Position numbers and translations under genes: made by a program. DNA of 64,000 bases from Ananas comosus. Its lineage: Eukaryota; Streptophyta; Magnoliopsida; Poales; Bromeliaceae. Under the pieces are notes generated by a model that searched no databases, had not been told where the DNA came from, and was given only the letters and a program-made list of their open reading frames with translations. Below, piece after piece: positions 47,281-57,395 of the stretch. The number at the start of each line of letters is the position of its first letter. The stretch's first letter is position 1. The stretch lies in NCBI RefSeq assembly GCF_001540865.1, contig NC_033635.1, forward strand, positions 5,426,968-5,490,967, read 5' to 3'.

Positions 47281-49060
47281 TGTAATATACCGAAACTTCG
47301 GTAGACTATATCGAACTTTAGTCAAATTGACTAAAGTGTCCGAGAGAAATAGTTGGACAAAGTCCATTTAACATTCCAACAATGTTGGAAAGGTTAAAGT
47401 TAAGTTCCAAGAGAGTTAGAAAGGTTTTAGTATTGCTCGGCGCGAATTGGAGTCGAAACAATGCAAAATTGAAGTCTGGAGCATTGTTAACCGATAAAGC
47501 ATTGGAGCAGTACCGGTACCAGGCAGGCCACCCGAGAAGCTAACTCTCGGGTTTGGCCTCTGGAGGTCTGCTTAACCGGTGAGACCCCTGGTGCGTACCG
47601 GTACCCCGCCGCAACCCGAGAACAGCAGCTCTCGGGTTGGGCTATTGAACAGGAGGCGTACCGATACCCTGTGCTGCGAACAGCAGCTGCAGTTTGCTGC
47701 AAATAAAAGTAAATGGAGGGTCTATTTGCTATTGTAGCAACATATAAATAAACCCTAACCCCTCCTCTCTTGTTCACAGCAGTGAACCTTCTCTCCTCTC
47801 TCATTTCTCTCCCTCTCTCTCTCTAGAAACTCTCCCAAGGTGAAAGGAGGAGATCAAGAGGAAGATTTGGAGGAGATTTGGAGTTTTGAAGGCTTTGGAG
47901 CTCACCAACAAGCTATGAAGCACGGATACTTCAAATTTCATGCCGTACCCGTATCGGATACGTATCGGATACCGATACGCGCCCAATACGTGTCCGATAT
48001 GGGAATGAAGTATCCAGCATTTTTAAAAAATAAAAAAATATCGGATACGGCTCGGATACGTAAGGGATACGGCGGGATATGGGAGGGACACGGCCAGGTT
48101 CTTTTTTGGTCTAAAATGATCAAAACTTAAAAAAATTTTAAAAACTCACGTCCAAACCTATTGGAAAGAAGGAAAAGAGTGAGAAAACCATCAATCTCTG
48201 TTCAATTTATCATTTCCTCTATTTTTTTTGCTCTTTAACGGTAGAAGGCGCTCCCTCTCATTCTATCTTCACACAGTATTTACTCTCTTTCATCTAATTT
48301 GTCAATCTAGCATTAAGCAAACAAAGACTATAGAGAATATGATTTTTTTCCTTCTCTATTAAATTGTTAGCATATTTTTTTATTACTATTTTAATTATAG
48401 AACTAACAAAACAGACATATATATTGAATGGCTAATTATCTAGTTTGTGCGACTATGTATCTATTGTTGTCATTTGATCAAGTTGGATGATAGTTGGTTT
48501 GACACTTTTTATATTATTATTTCATATGATCGATTATCTTTTTTTATGAACATATGTAGAATAATTTTACAAGTTAATGCATATTAAACTATATTCCTTA
48601 ATATAGTCCAGATATCCTGATTGTTCTCAATATATCATTACATATAATCAACATATATTTAAATATATTTAAAATAATATTTTATTCAAGTATATCCCGC
48701 ATATCGTATCCTAGAAGTTTTAGGAATTGCCGTATTACCGTATTCGTATCGTGTCGTATCTGTATCCCCGTATCCGTATCTGTGCAACATAGCCTACAAG
48801 GAGGAGCTTGGAGAGCTTTTGGGCTAAGGTGAGGTTTCATGTAAGAACTAGGCTAGAGTTTGGTTTTATACCCTAGAACACTTGGTTTTGATCTTCTTGT
48901 AAGATTAGAAACCTTGTAGAGGCCAATGAACTTCATGAAATCCATGTTTCTTCATGTGCTCTCATGGTAGAATTCTAGAGTTTGGTTTATATGCCCTAAG
49001 AATGGTTTAAATGGTTCTAAATGAGTTTCTAGATAATGATTAAGCTTGCTTTTGCTTGTC
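47281..49060 (+). mobile_element. Truncated gypsy-type LTR interrupted by a hAT-like element
   Basis: Starts TGTAATATACCGAAAC. It carries GTACCGGTAC at 47510 and 47595, GTACCGATAC at 47658, and CTCTCGGGTT nearby, the same architecture as the other gypsy LTRs here. The 3' part with GGGGCGTGACA is absent; it breaks off near 49060 at a hairpin-rich repeat. Confidence 0.65.
47913..48792. mobile_element. hAT-like element (880 bp) with 8-bp target duplication
   Basis: Ends CTATGAAGCACGGATAC and, reversed, CTATGTTGCACAGATAC form imperfect terminal inverted repeats. Flanks are CCAACAAG (47905-47912) and CCTACAAG (48793-48800), eight bases with one change, the hAT size. Both ends are packed with CGTATCGGATACG-like palindromes. 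Non-coding. Confidence 0.75.
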
Positions 49061-49064
49061 TTAG

Positions 49065-49330
49065 CTAGCGTTTGGTTGGGGGTTAAGGGGTGGAATAACC
49101 CCTTAACCCCCAATTAATACCCAAACACCACCCTTATGGAGAAAGGAAAGTGGAGCCTGGGGAGGCGTGCGGGGATAAAGCTGGGAGGGGGGTGGGGTTA
49201 GTAAACCCCACCCCAAACCGGGTTATCCCTGATAACCCGGTTTGGGGTGGGCTTTACTAACCCCACCCCATTTAGCTAGTGTTTGGGTATGATTTTCTTA
49301 GCTAGTGTTTGGTTGGGGGTTAAGGGGTAG
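49065..49330. repeat. Hairpin cluster (TTGGGGGTTAAGGGGT and CCCCAAACCGGGTTAT palindromes)
   Basis: TTGGGGGTTAAGGGG is followed seven bases on by CCCCTTAACCCCCAA. Further right CCCACCCCAAACCGGGTTAT pairs with ATAACCCGGTTTGGGGTGGG across a short CCCTG loop. The first arm recurs at 49309-49327. TTAGCTAG(C/T)GTTTGG appears three times. It looks like nested or tandem copies of a small MITE. Confidence 0.7.
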
Positions 49331-49331
49331 A

Positions 49332-49653
49332 CCCTTGTAGCCATTATGCACTATACTTGGTAGTGAAAAACAAGTCTTGCATTTAACTCATATTCATGCA
49401 TCTATCATGCACTCTTTTTAATTATAAACTACAGATGCGTCCATTCAAGAAAGTTTCTAAGTCCAAACAGAAGCAACATGGGCTCGCAGATGAGTCACCT
49501 ATTGAGGCTAGCGGTGGCATTCGTATTGATACAAGAACTAGAAGTCAAAATTGGAGCAACATTTTGGATGCACAATTGTTGGGGCTTATGAGAGATGAAC
49601 ATACATTTGGTACGTAAATGGGTCATTCACTCCGATTGCGTGGAAGCGGATAG
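49332..49653 (+). pseudogene. Broken duplicate of the Myb/SANT gene 5' end
   Basis: The sequence from TAGACCCTTGTAGCC to the coding part (ATG at 49434, MRPFKKVSKSKQKQHGLADE) matches 50958-51287 closely, including CTACAG just before the ATG. It has lost a few bases after CATTTGGTA, which shifts the frame, and ends at an N (49654). Confidence 0.75.
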
Positions 49654-49654
49654 N
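49654..49654. other. Single-N join
   Basis: One N separates the broken Myb/SANT exon from a CCTCACCTCC minisatellite. It is probably a scaffold join of unknown true size. Confidence 0.7.
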
Positions 49655-49870
49655 ACCTCCGGTCGTCGCCTGACCTCCCCTCTCGTTGCCTCACCTCCGG
49701 TGGTCGCCTCACCTCCCGTCCGGCCTCACCTCCGGTCGTCGCCTTACCTCCCCTCGTCGCCGCCTCACCTCCCCTCCGGCCTCACCTCCTGTCATCGCCT
49801 TACCTCCCCTCACCTCACCTCCCCTCCGGCCTCACATTCGGTCGTCGCCTCACCTCCCCTCGTCAGCGTT
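49655..49870. repeat. Minisatellite CCTCACCTCCCCTCCGG / GGTCGTCGCCT
   Basis: About ten imperfect units of CCTCACCTCC with interspersed GGTCGTCGC and TCCGGC. ORFs across it are repeat artefacts. Confidence 0.8.
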
Positions 49871-49984
49871 GGTCGTAAGTGCCTCACATCTGGCCAAACC
49901 CTTTGCTACTTCTTCCTCATCGATTCCGTGAAACCCACGCTTCCGGATCTAGCTTCTCACGCTCGATCTGTGCCCGCCTTCATC

Positions 49985-50260
49985 AGCGATTTGCTTGTTG
50001 ATTTTTTTTTTGGGCTTTCTTCACCTGCGATCTGTGCCGGCTTTAACCTGCAATTTGGTTGTTGATTCGGTTGGTGAATCTTCTCAATTTGGGGTTTTCT
50101 TCACCTGCGATCTGTACCGGCCTTAAGCTGCGACTTGCTTGTTGATTCGGTTGTTGATTCTTTGTTTTGGGGTTTCTTCACCTGCGATCTGTGCCGGCCT
50201 AAATCTGTGATTTTGTTGTTGAATCTTGGTTTTCTGGTTTTCTTCGCCTGTGAACTATGT
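49985..50260. repeat. Imperfect ~80-bp tandem repeat in a probable 5' leader
   Basis: CTTCACCTGCGATCTGTGCCGGC and GCTTGTTGATTCGGTTGTTG recur four times with drift. The stretch 49870-50490 resembles a plant 5' UTR and ends with a possible donor ACAG|GTTACA near 50487, which could pair with the CTACAG acceptor in front of the Myb/SANT ATG at 51061. Confidence 0.55.
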
Positions 50261-50490
50261 CGCCCTTCTCACGCACGATCATTGCTGTCAGAGAGGCTTC
50301 ATGCTGCCAACCGTGGCCTTCGCTTCACATCTTGCCAATTGCGGGTTTTTTGTACACCCCCACTGTTCGTCCCTGCAGCTTGCTTGGGCCGATCCCTGTT
50401 TTCGGGTTCAAATTAATTTGTGAGGCGTGGGTATCTCTGTGCTTGCCTGTGGACATCCTTGAGCTTGGTATATTTGCTATAGACAGGTTA

Positions 50491-51060
50491 CATTTTTCCT
50501 AACTTTTCTATTTATCCAATGCCGGTGAAATAAATCAAACGAATTTGCATGCTAGTTGGTATAATGAAGATGATGCATATTGGTAATTCAAATCATACTT
50601 TTGCATTTTCTGCTACATGTTCAATATCGATATCTGATAATACTTGCGCATATTCTCGTTGCTATATGAAATCGCCATGTTATTCATACTCTCCTCTCGG
50701 ATGTCGTGATGAAGAATTGTAGATACACTGAGGGAAAGATATACTGCTTGGAAAGATGTGGTCCGGCGATGATGACGGTTCCCAATTAAGATTAGATGGA
50801 TGGCATTGATTAAAAAATCAATGCAACCACATTTTAGTTGGAAACCACTTGAGCCATTTGTGGGAACGAACCAAATAAACCTTATTTCGACGAACATGCA
50901 TTTGTACATAGGAGACAGATATATAATTAAACATGTAATTTATCGTTGATTTAAGTAGACCCTTGTAGCCATTATACACAATATTTGGTAGTGAAAAACA
51001 AGTCTTGCATTTAACTCATATTCATGCATCCATCATGCACTCTTTAATTATAAACTACAG
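50491..51060. other. Probable intron before the Myb/SANT start exon
   Basis: AT-rich, no coding pattern. It ends TTATAAACTACAG immediately before ATG 51061, a plausible splice acceptor. Confidence 0.4.
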
Positions 51061-51287
51061 ATGCATCCATTCGAGAAAGTTTCTAAGTCCAAACAGAAGC
51101 AACGTGGGCTCGCAGATGAGTCACCTATTGAGGCTAGCGGTGGAATTCATATTGATACAAGAACAAGGAGTCAAAATTGGAGCAACATGTTGGATGCACA
51201 ATTGTTGGGGCTGATGAGAGATGAATATACATTTGGTAATTGCGTAAATGGGTCGTTCACTCCAACTGCTTGGAAGAGGATGGTAAA
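51061..51287 (+). pseudogene. Myb/SANT-like domain protein, N-terminal part, cut by an LTR
   Basis: Starts MHPFEKVSKSKQKQRGLADE. It enters a Myb/SANT-like DNA-binding domain (NWSNMLDAQLLGLMRDEYTF, then FTPTAWKRMVN), as in Myb_DNA-bind_3 proteins found both in plant LIMYB-type genes and in PIF/Harbinger transposon ORF1. The frame stops at the retroelement junction at 51288. The continuation, in frame after removing one copy of the duplication GTAAA, is at 63001. No intron boundary fits here, so the gene is disrupted rather than spliced. Confidence 0.75.
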
Positions 51288-53182
51288 TGTAAGGTACCGG
51301 ACTTCTAAAACTATAAAGTTACGGTGTACATTTAAATGGTTCCGGTGAGGTTGCGGTGGAATATAACATACTGGATTTTAAATATAAAAGTGAAAATAAA
51401 TAAAAATAATATGAGATACTATTTTTATTGAATTTAGAGAAGTGAAATATAAGTTGGGAATGACCTGTGCTGAAATCGGAGCGAAAACAGAAGATTTAAA
51501 ATTTTCGATCAAACCCAACTATTTCCAAAAATTGCATTTTGAACCCTAGGTTACAACTATGCAAGAAATCACCAAATCCCTTCACGAATTAAGCATCAAT
51601 CATCTAGATAGCATGCTAGGATTCCTCTAAATCGATTTCTAGAGAACAAAACCACATATCTAGAAACCTACCATGAGAGGGCTCAAGAAGCTCACCTCAA
51701 AATTAGCTCCAAACAATGGAGAAGATAAAGAAGATGAAGACGATTCACCTACAAGCTTCAATCTCCACCAATTTTTTTAATTTTGGAAGAGATTTAGAGA
51801 GAGAAATGGAAATTCTCTCTCCCTTCCATGCGTGTGTATGCGTATGTGTGTGTGCGGTTTGGGGCTGCTGCGGCTGAGAAAGGAGAAGAAGAAAAGGGAT
51901 TAAATCCCTTTTTACAACTTAGTCCCTCAACTATGCACTATTCACTTCGAGCAGTTTAGAAACTGACATTTTTCGCCGGAGCCCTTCTGAATGTCCGTTT
52001 GAGCTCAAATTTGACAGGCAGGCTCAGTTTTACTTAATAAGTCCAATGAAATTTTAATATTTCAGTTTCGACCCCGTTTGGTCACCGAAAACTGTACCGA
52101 ACTGTAATCTTTATCAGATAGCTTTCGGATTCTATTTTTCACCTTCCGGGTGTCAGAATGGCATGAAACTTTAAATCTAGCCTCATAAAAATATTTCTGA
52201 CATCTCCGCCAATTTTCATAATTTTCTGACACTGTACATTTTCTGCTAATTTATTTACCCCGTTTCTTACATCTCCTTCCTCAGCCGCAGTAGCCCCAAA
52301 CCGCACACACACATACGCATACACACACGCATGGAAAGGAGAGAGAAAACTTTCATTTCTCTCTCTAAATCTCTCCCAAAATTAAAGAAATTGGTGAAGA
52401 TTGAAGCTTGTAGGTGAATTGTCTTCATCTTCTTTATCTTCTTCATGGTTTGGAGCTAATTTTGAGGTGAGCTTCTTGAGCCCTCTCATGGTAGGTCTCT
52501 AGATATGTGGTTTTGATCTCTAGAAATGGATTTAGAGGAATCCTAGCATGCTATCTAGATGATTGATCCTTAATTCGTGAAGGGATTTGGTGATTTCTTG
52601 CATAGTNAACCGAAGACCTTTAATTTCCGGATCGCAAATCGGAGATCGTTTGGGTGGTCGCGCGAGAGTTCGAGCCAAACCGGGTCGCGGGTGTCGCGGG
52701 CGGCCGATTGCAAGTGACTACAAGCAATCGGAGAGTAAGTTAAGGTGGGTTGTGTTTACCGAAGCGACTAGGTCGCCCTTTATGTCTAAGAAACATACGA
52801 ATTCATATTGATGCATGTTAATAAAATGACATAGCTAATGCATGTGGACAATGTGATGCAAACTGCTAAGTAGATGCATATGAAATGATGTAATATAGAA
52901 ATGCTTATTGACATAATGACATAGTTTAGAAATGCTAAATGTAATGTGCATGTTAATATGATAAGAAACCATGCTAGTGATATTTGCATGATAATGCATT
53001 GATAGTACATGCTAGTAAGTAAATGCATATTAATACATATGTGTATAATGAGCATGTTGGAACCCTTGTAATGTTCATTGTATTGATTGCGACGCCTAGG
53101 ACGTACAGGGAAAACTCTGTCCGTTCGGCGGTCTGTCGACGCGCCCGAACTCGGCCAAATAAGTGGGGCCCGGGGCGTGACA
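51288..53182 (+). repeat. Gypsy LTR1 with internal inverted duplication
   Basis: Starts TGTAAGGTACCGG and ends GGGGCGTGACA. GTAAA (51283-51287) lies directly before it. The segment 51510-51893 is the reverse complement of 52276-52606, separated by about 380 bases. An N at 52607 replaces roughly 225 bases present in the sister LTR at 60873-63000. Confidence 0.85.
52607..52607. other. Single-N join hiding missing LTR sequence
   Basis: LTR1 reads GCATAGT-N-AACCGAAGACC. LTR2 and LTR3 have about 220-230 bases between the same two points (60465-60690 and 62194-62427). Confidence 0.85.
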
Positions 53183-53189
53183 GATAAAG

Positions 53190-53201
53190 TGGTATCAGAG
53201 C
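53190..53201 (+). other. tRNA-Met primer binding site
   Basis: TGGTATCAGAGC, a perfect complement to the 3' end of initiator tRNA-Met, seven bases after LTR1. Confidence 0.9.
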
Positions 53202-53540
53202 ATAAAGTAGAGAATGGGCAATGGTTTAGCTGGACCTAGGAGACCTAGGATAGTAAACCATAGGAGAATAAGGCTCGTGATAGACGAGGACTTGTGAGTT
53301 ATGGCGAAAGGTTCATTGATTGGGTTGTGTTGAAACCTCTATGATGGATATTAGAGGTAGACTCGAGGTGTGGTTTATTCTCAACCGAGGGTGTTCATGT
53401 TGGGCGCGCGACAACATGAAACCGGGTGATGAAAATAGACGCCCTTGCGTGACTTTCGCCCGATTTGAGTCAATGTTAAGTTATTTCGTACTCGACCTAG
53501 AGGGTTGAGAACTAATCGAGTTGCCCTGTTTCAGGAAGCG

Positions 53541-54397
53541 ATGGCACCGCGTAGGCGACCTTCGTCTAGATCGACGTGGGATGGGACAGGTGGTGTCCCT
53601 GAGCAATCCAAGGCGAGCGGAGACCCGGTGCTCCGCGAGCAGATGAGTACGCTCATGGGCGTAGTGCTGCGACAAGAGGAGCAGATCAAGGAGCTCCATG
53701 AGTTTTTTGCACGACAGACTGCGGCGGCTGCGCCGGTAGCAGCGCGCCATGTACCGACAGGAATGGCGATGGATTCAGGGGTAGTGGCCTCTGATTCTGT
53801 GGAAATGGAAGCGGAGAAAGAGCAGGCTTTGACGGCCCTAATGACCTTCAAGAAGTTTGATCCGCCTGTCTTCGATGGAGAGAATGTTGATCCATGGATC
53901 GTGGAGATGTGGATTGACTCTATGGAAACGCTCTTTGAGGAGCTGTACACCTTGGAGCGAGACAAGGTGCCCCTAGCTGTGCATTGCTTGAAACAGTCGG
54001 CAAAGGTGTGGTGGAAAGGTATTCGACGGAATCGATCGTCTAGTCTCCCTCCTATGGCATGGGATGAGTTTCGGAGATTGGTGTTTTCGGCTTACTTCCC
54101 CGACACTGAAAAGAGAAAGCTCCAGGACATGTTCAGGAAGCTGCGGCAAGGAGACCGCTCTGTGAGAGAATATGAACGGGAGTTCTCTCGTATCGTGAAT
54201 TGTGTCCCGGATGTGGTACGGGATGACGAGGATATGGCCGATTGGTTCCTGCGTGGACTTCGACCAGAACGGGAATTTTCCCGCATCGTGAATTGTGTCC
54301 CGGATGTGGTACGGGATGACGAGGATATGGCCGATTGGTTCCTGCGTGGACTTCGACCAGAGATTTACGAGAGGATGCAAATCTTCAAGCTCACAAC
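53541..54397 (+). pseudogene. Gypsy gag, first part, with an in-frame 93-bp duplication
   Basis: True ATG at 53541 (MAPRRRPSSRSTWDGTGG); a TTG 36 bases upstream is not needed. It contains FKKFDPPVFDGENVDPWIVE, WKGIRR and YFPDTEKRKLQDMFRKLRQG, as in plant gypsy capsids. The 31-residue unit EREFSRIVNC…FLRGLRP is repeated twice (54176-54268 and 54269-54361). The frame runs into a nested retrotransposon at 54398 and resumes at 56911. Confidence 0.85.
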
Positions 54398-54621
54398 TGA
54401 TGCAGACCGAACCCGACCCGTCTCATCACCCGGATTTCAGGTCTATCAACGAAGGCGACGCAAGTTGGCGCCCAAACCTGCTATATGGATCTGAAGATTA
54501 TTCTTGATTTACTCTGTTATTTTTAAGATTTTCTTGTTAGGAATATTTGTTATATTTTTCCTTTTAGATAAATCTCTAGTTAAGATTTTTTCGGTTATTT
54601 TTCTTTTAGATATATCTCTAG

Positions 54622-54721
54622 NNNNNNNNNNNNNNNNNNNNNNNNNNNNNNNNNNNNNNNNNNNNNNNNNNNNNNNNNNNNNNNNNNNNNNNNNNNNNNN
54701 NNNNNNNNNNNNNNNNNNNNN
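54622..54721. other. 100-N assembly gap
   Basis: Exactly 100 Ns, the usual placeholder for a gap of unknown size. It removes the rest of the left LTR and most of the nested element's coding region. Confidence 0.95.
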
Positions 54722-55724
54722 CACGATCATAAAATTTGAGGGACTACCAAAGGACTATGTGATGTGATAGAGATGTGCGGTTGTGAGTTACTTTGGAAGA
54801 CAAGTGAAATTAATGAACATAATTACATTTCTTCACATATCAGCCCACAAACAAGTGGCCAAACTGAGGTTGTTAATCGAAGCCTATGAGATTTATTACG
54901 TTGTCTTAGTGGGTGCATCACACTAGGAATGGGATAGCGTTTTACCTATGCCGAAATTTGCCTACAATAACTCATTTTATCGACCACTAGATGAGTTCCC
55001 GTTTAGAGATTGTCACTGGGTTACAATCCTAGGACACCAGTTTGAACTTAATTCCGTTACCTGTTAGACTATAGGTCAAGCCAACATTACTGAAGCCTTT
55101 TGTTCAAGATGATAAAGAATGCCATGATAAAATAAGAGAGCAAGTTGTTTAAAAACTGAGATTATGCAAAATAAAGCCAAAATGAACGTCGGCGCTGAAG
55201 GGAAACTTTTAACGAAGGAGATATGGTATATGGTAAGGCTCTCGACCAGAACGATTCGCATAGCGATACAGCTGAAAAAAGCTACATCCTGAGAAATTTG
55301 GCAGTCCATTCAAAATCTTGAAACAACTAAATCCAAATCTTATGTCTTTGGATTTGCCGGCTAATCATCGGTTTTAACTCAACGGTCAATATCGAGGATC
55401 TGACCGACTACCATGAGCCTCTTTCCATTGAGAATCCCATCTCCACAAAATATACTCCACGTCAACCTAATTCCTCCACTTCCATCCCTACCCCTAACGA
55501 GAAAGAAAAGAAGAAAGTCGAACATTGTTCTCGTACGATCGAGTTGTTATTACAACGAATCAGGTGATTCGCGTTAAGCTTTATGGTGAAAGTGGCATCC
55601 GACCAGATGAAGAAGTTGACAATCTACCGGAACACGAGCTTATAGACATTGCTCCAGATCTCGTATGAGGACTACATCAGCATAATCGTCAGTTAGTTCG
55701 CGCATTTTTCCAAGCGGGGAGAGA
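54722..55724 (+). pseudogene. Integrase remnant of the nested element
   Basis: After frame correction the sequence near 54842-54905 reads SPQTSGQTEVVNRSL and DLLRCL, and near 54940 WDSVLPMPKFAYNNS: the C-terminal half of a gypsy integrase core. Many stops and shifts follow up to the polypurine tract. Gag, protease and RT are absent or hidden in the gap. Confidence 0.75.
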
Positions 55725-56905
55725 TGATGCAGACCGAACGCGACCCGTTTCTCATCACCGGGATTTCAGGTCTATCGCGAAGGCACGCAAGTTGGCGCCC
55801 CGAACCCGCTATATGATCTGAAGATATTTCTGATTTTACTCTGCTTATTTTTAGATTTTCTTGCTTAGCGAATATTTGTTATATTTCCTTTTTAGATAAA
55901 TCTCTAGTTAATATTTTTTCGGTTTTTTTCTTTTAGATACTCTCTAGGTTGAGATTTTTTTGGTTATTTCTCGGATGCTAGATTAGGATATAAATAACCT
56001 ACAGTTTTATGAGGGGATGATGATTATTGAATAATAAAATTTTGAACCTTTCTTGCGAAAGATTTTGGTGCAGAGTTTTTTCCGGAGGTTTCCGGTTTCT
56101 GCGAGGTCCTAGAGTTTTAATATTTGGGATCTGAGTTCCTTTAATTTTCTGCAAATTTTGACTACTTATTGTGGTGAGATGGTTAAGATTTTGAGAATAA
56201 TAGAGAGGTGAGAGTCGAGAGAGAGACTTGCTGCAAGCAGGCTGAGGAGTAAAGAGGTGAAGACGAAGCTTGAAACGTGGATCCTTGAGCGCCAGCTCCG
56301 AGGCGGCTTGGCTTCGTGCACAACTATTCAGCGCCATGGTGGCCTATGTGAAGCATCAGCAGAACTATATTGGATGAAACCGGTTCACACACAAGCTAAG
56401 TATTCCCCTTACACCTCAAATTTACGCCAAATATCTATGGTAATAAAACTTGTCGTAATAGAACGTTTTGTTTTATATTTTTTCTTCAAAAAAAAAAAAA
56501 AATTTATAGTAGATCTCGTTTTTTTATCGTCCTAAACTTTTCGAAAATTGTTTTGTCTCTATTAACTTGCAAGATACTTGATTATTATTGTTGGAGCGAA
56601 TTTCGGATTAACGCAGGTATTTACAAGCATAGATTAGGAGGATGTTGCAAATGATTGTGGTGGATGATCTGGATTAATCGTAATAGATTTATCATGCATT
56701 TCGACTGGGATGTCGTATGGTACATATCTCCTATTGAATCAACTTTCTCTACTTATTATTTTCTTTTCGAACGTTATTCTTTAAATATACTCTCATAATA
56801 TCATATATATATATTTTTGCTCGTTTAATTTTATCTTAGCAAAATTTTTGTCTACCACATCTAAGAAGTTTTACATGTAGGATAGGTTTGACCCGTCCTG
56901 CATCA

Positions 56906-57390
56906 ACAACCTTCGCGGAGGTGTTGGATCGAGCATTGTTGGCAGAGCACGGCGAGACTTTTGTGCGTGAGAAGCACGAGTCTTCTGAACGTGCGGGGAG
57001 GGGTGAGGCCATTGTCGAGCGGTTCGGGTGGGCAATCAAGTTCTAGGCGCCACTCGAAGTTGTCCTCTACCCGGTCCTCCCCTGGATGCGTGATTTGCGG
57101 TGGCTCCCACTGGGCTCGGCGGTGCGTGCTGCGCAATGGTAGATGCCTTCGTTGTGGGCAGCCGTGCCATATGCGGGACGAGTGTCCGCAAGGGCATGAC
57201 CAGATCCTGACACTGGCGACGACCTTTTCCTCTCCGGGACAGCCTGCAGGTGTGCCACCTGCGGCATGGTCGGATGAACGACCGTTGAGGATGATGCCAC
57301 CGAGGGGCTCGCGGCGGGCGGCGGGTGACCGTGGATACGCGACCCAGGTGGAGAAACCTACTACTGCTGACACTGTCATGGCAGGTACGA
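56906..57390 (+). pseudogene. Gypsy gag, second part, with zinc knuckle
   Basis: Continues the interrupted gag with TFAEVLDRALLAEHGETFV. A frame change near 57000 follows, then CVICGGSHWARRCVLRNGRC and the CCHC knuckle CLRCGQPCHMRDECP (C-x2-C-x4-H-x4-C). It ends at a stop near 57393 with no protease. Confidence 0.8.
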
Positions 57391-57395
57391 TTTAA

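Larger units (their letters stand above)
54398..56905 (+). mobile_element. Second gypsy-type element nested in the gag, 5-bp target duplication
   Basis: The LTR begins TGATGCAGACCGAACGCG (54398 and 55725) and the right LTR ends GTCCTGCATCA, so TGATGCAG/CTGCATCA close it. ACAAC flanks both sides (54393-54397 and 56906-56910); removing the element rejoins gag in frame (KLTT|FAEVLDRAL). A polypurine AAGCGGGGAGAGA precedes the right LTR (55725-56905, about 1.18 kb). The left LTR is cut by a 100-N gap. Confidence 0.9.

Noticed and set aside
49595..50502. Several plus-strand ORFs over the CCTCACCTCC array and leader
   Set aside because: They follow the tandem repeat and cross an N; no domain; more likely 5' leader and minisatellite.
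53505..53540. Longer gag N-terminus
   Set aside because: The codon is TTG; ATG at 53541 opens a normal gag start.
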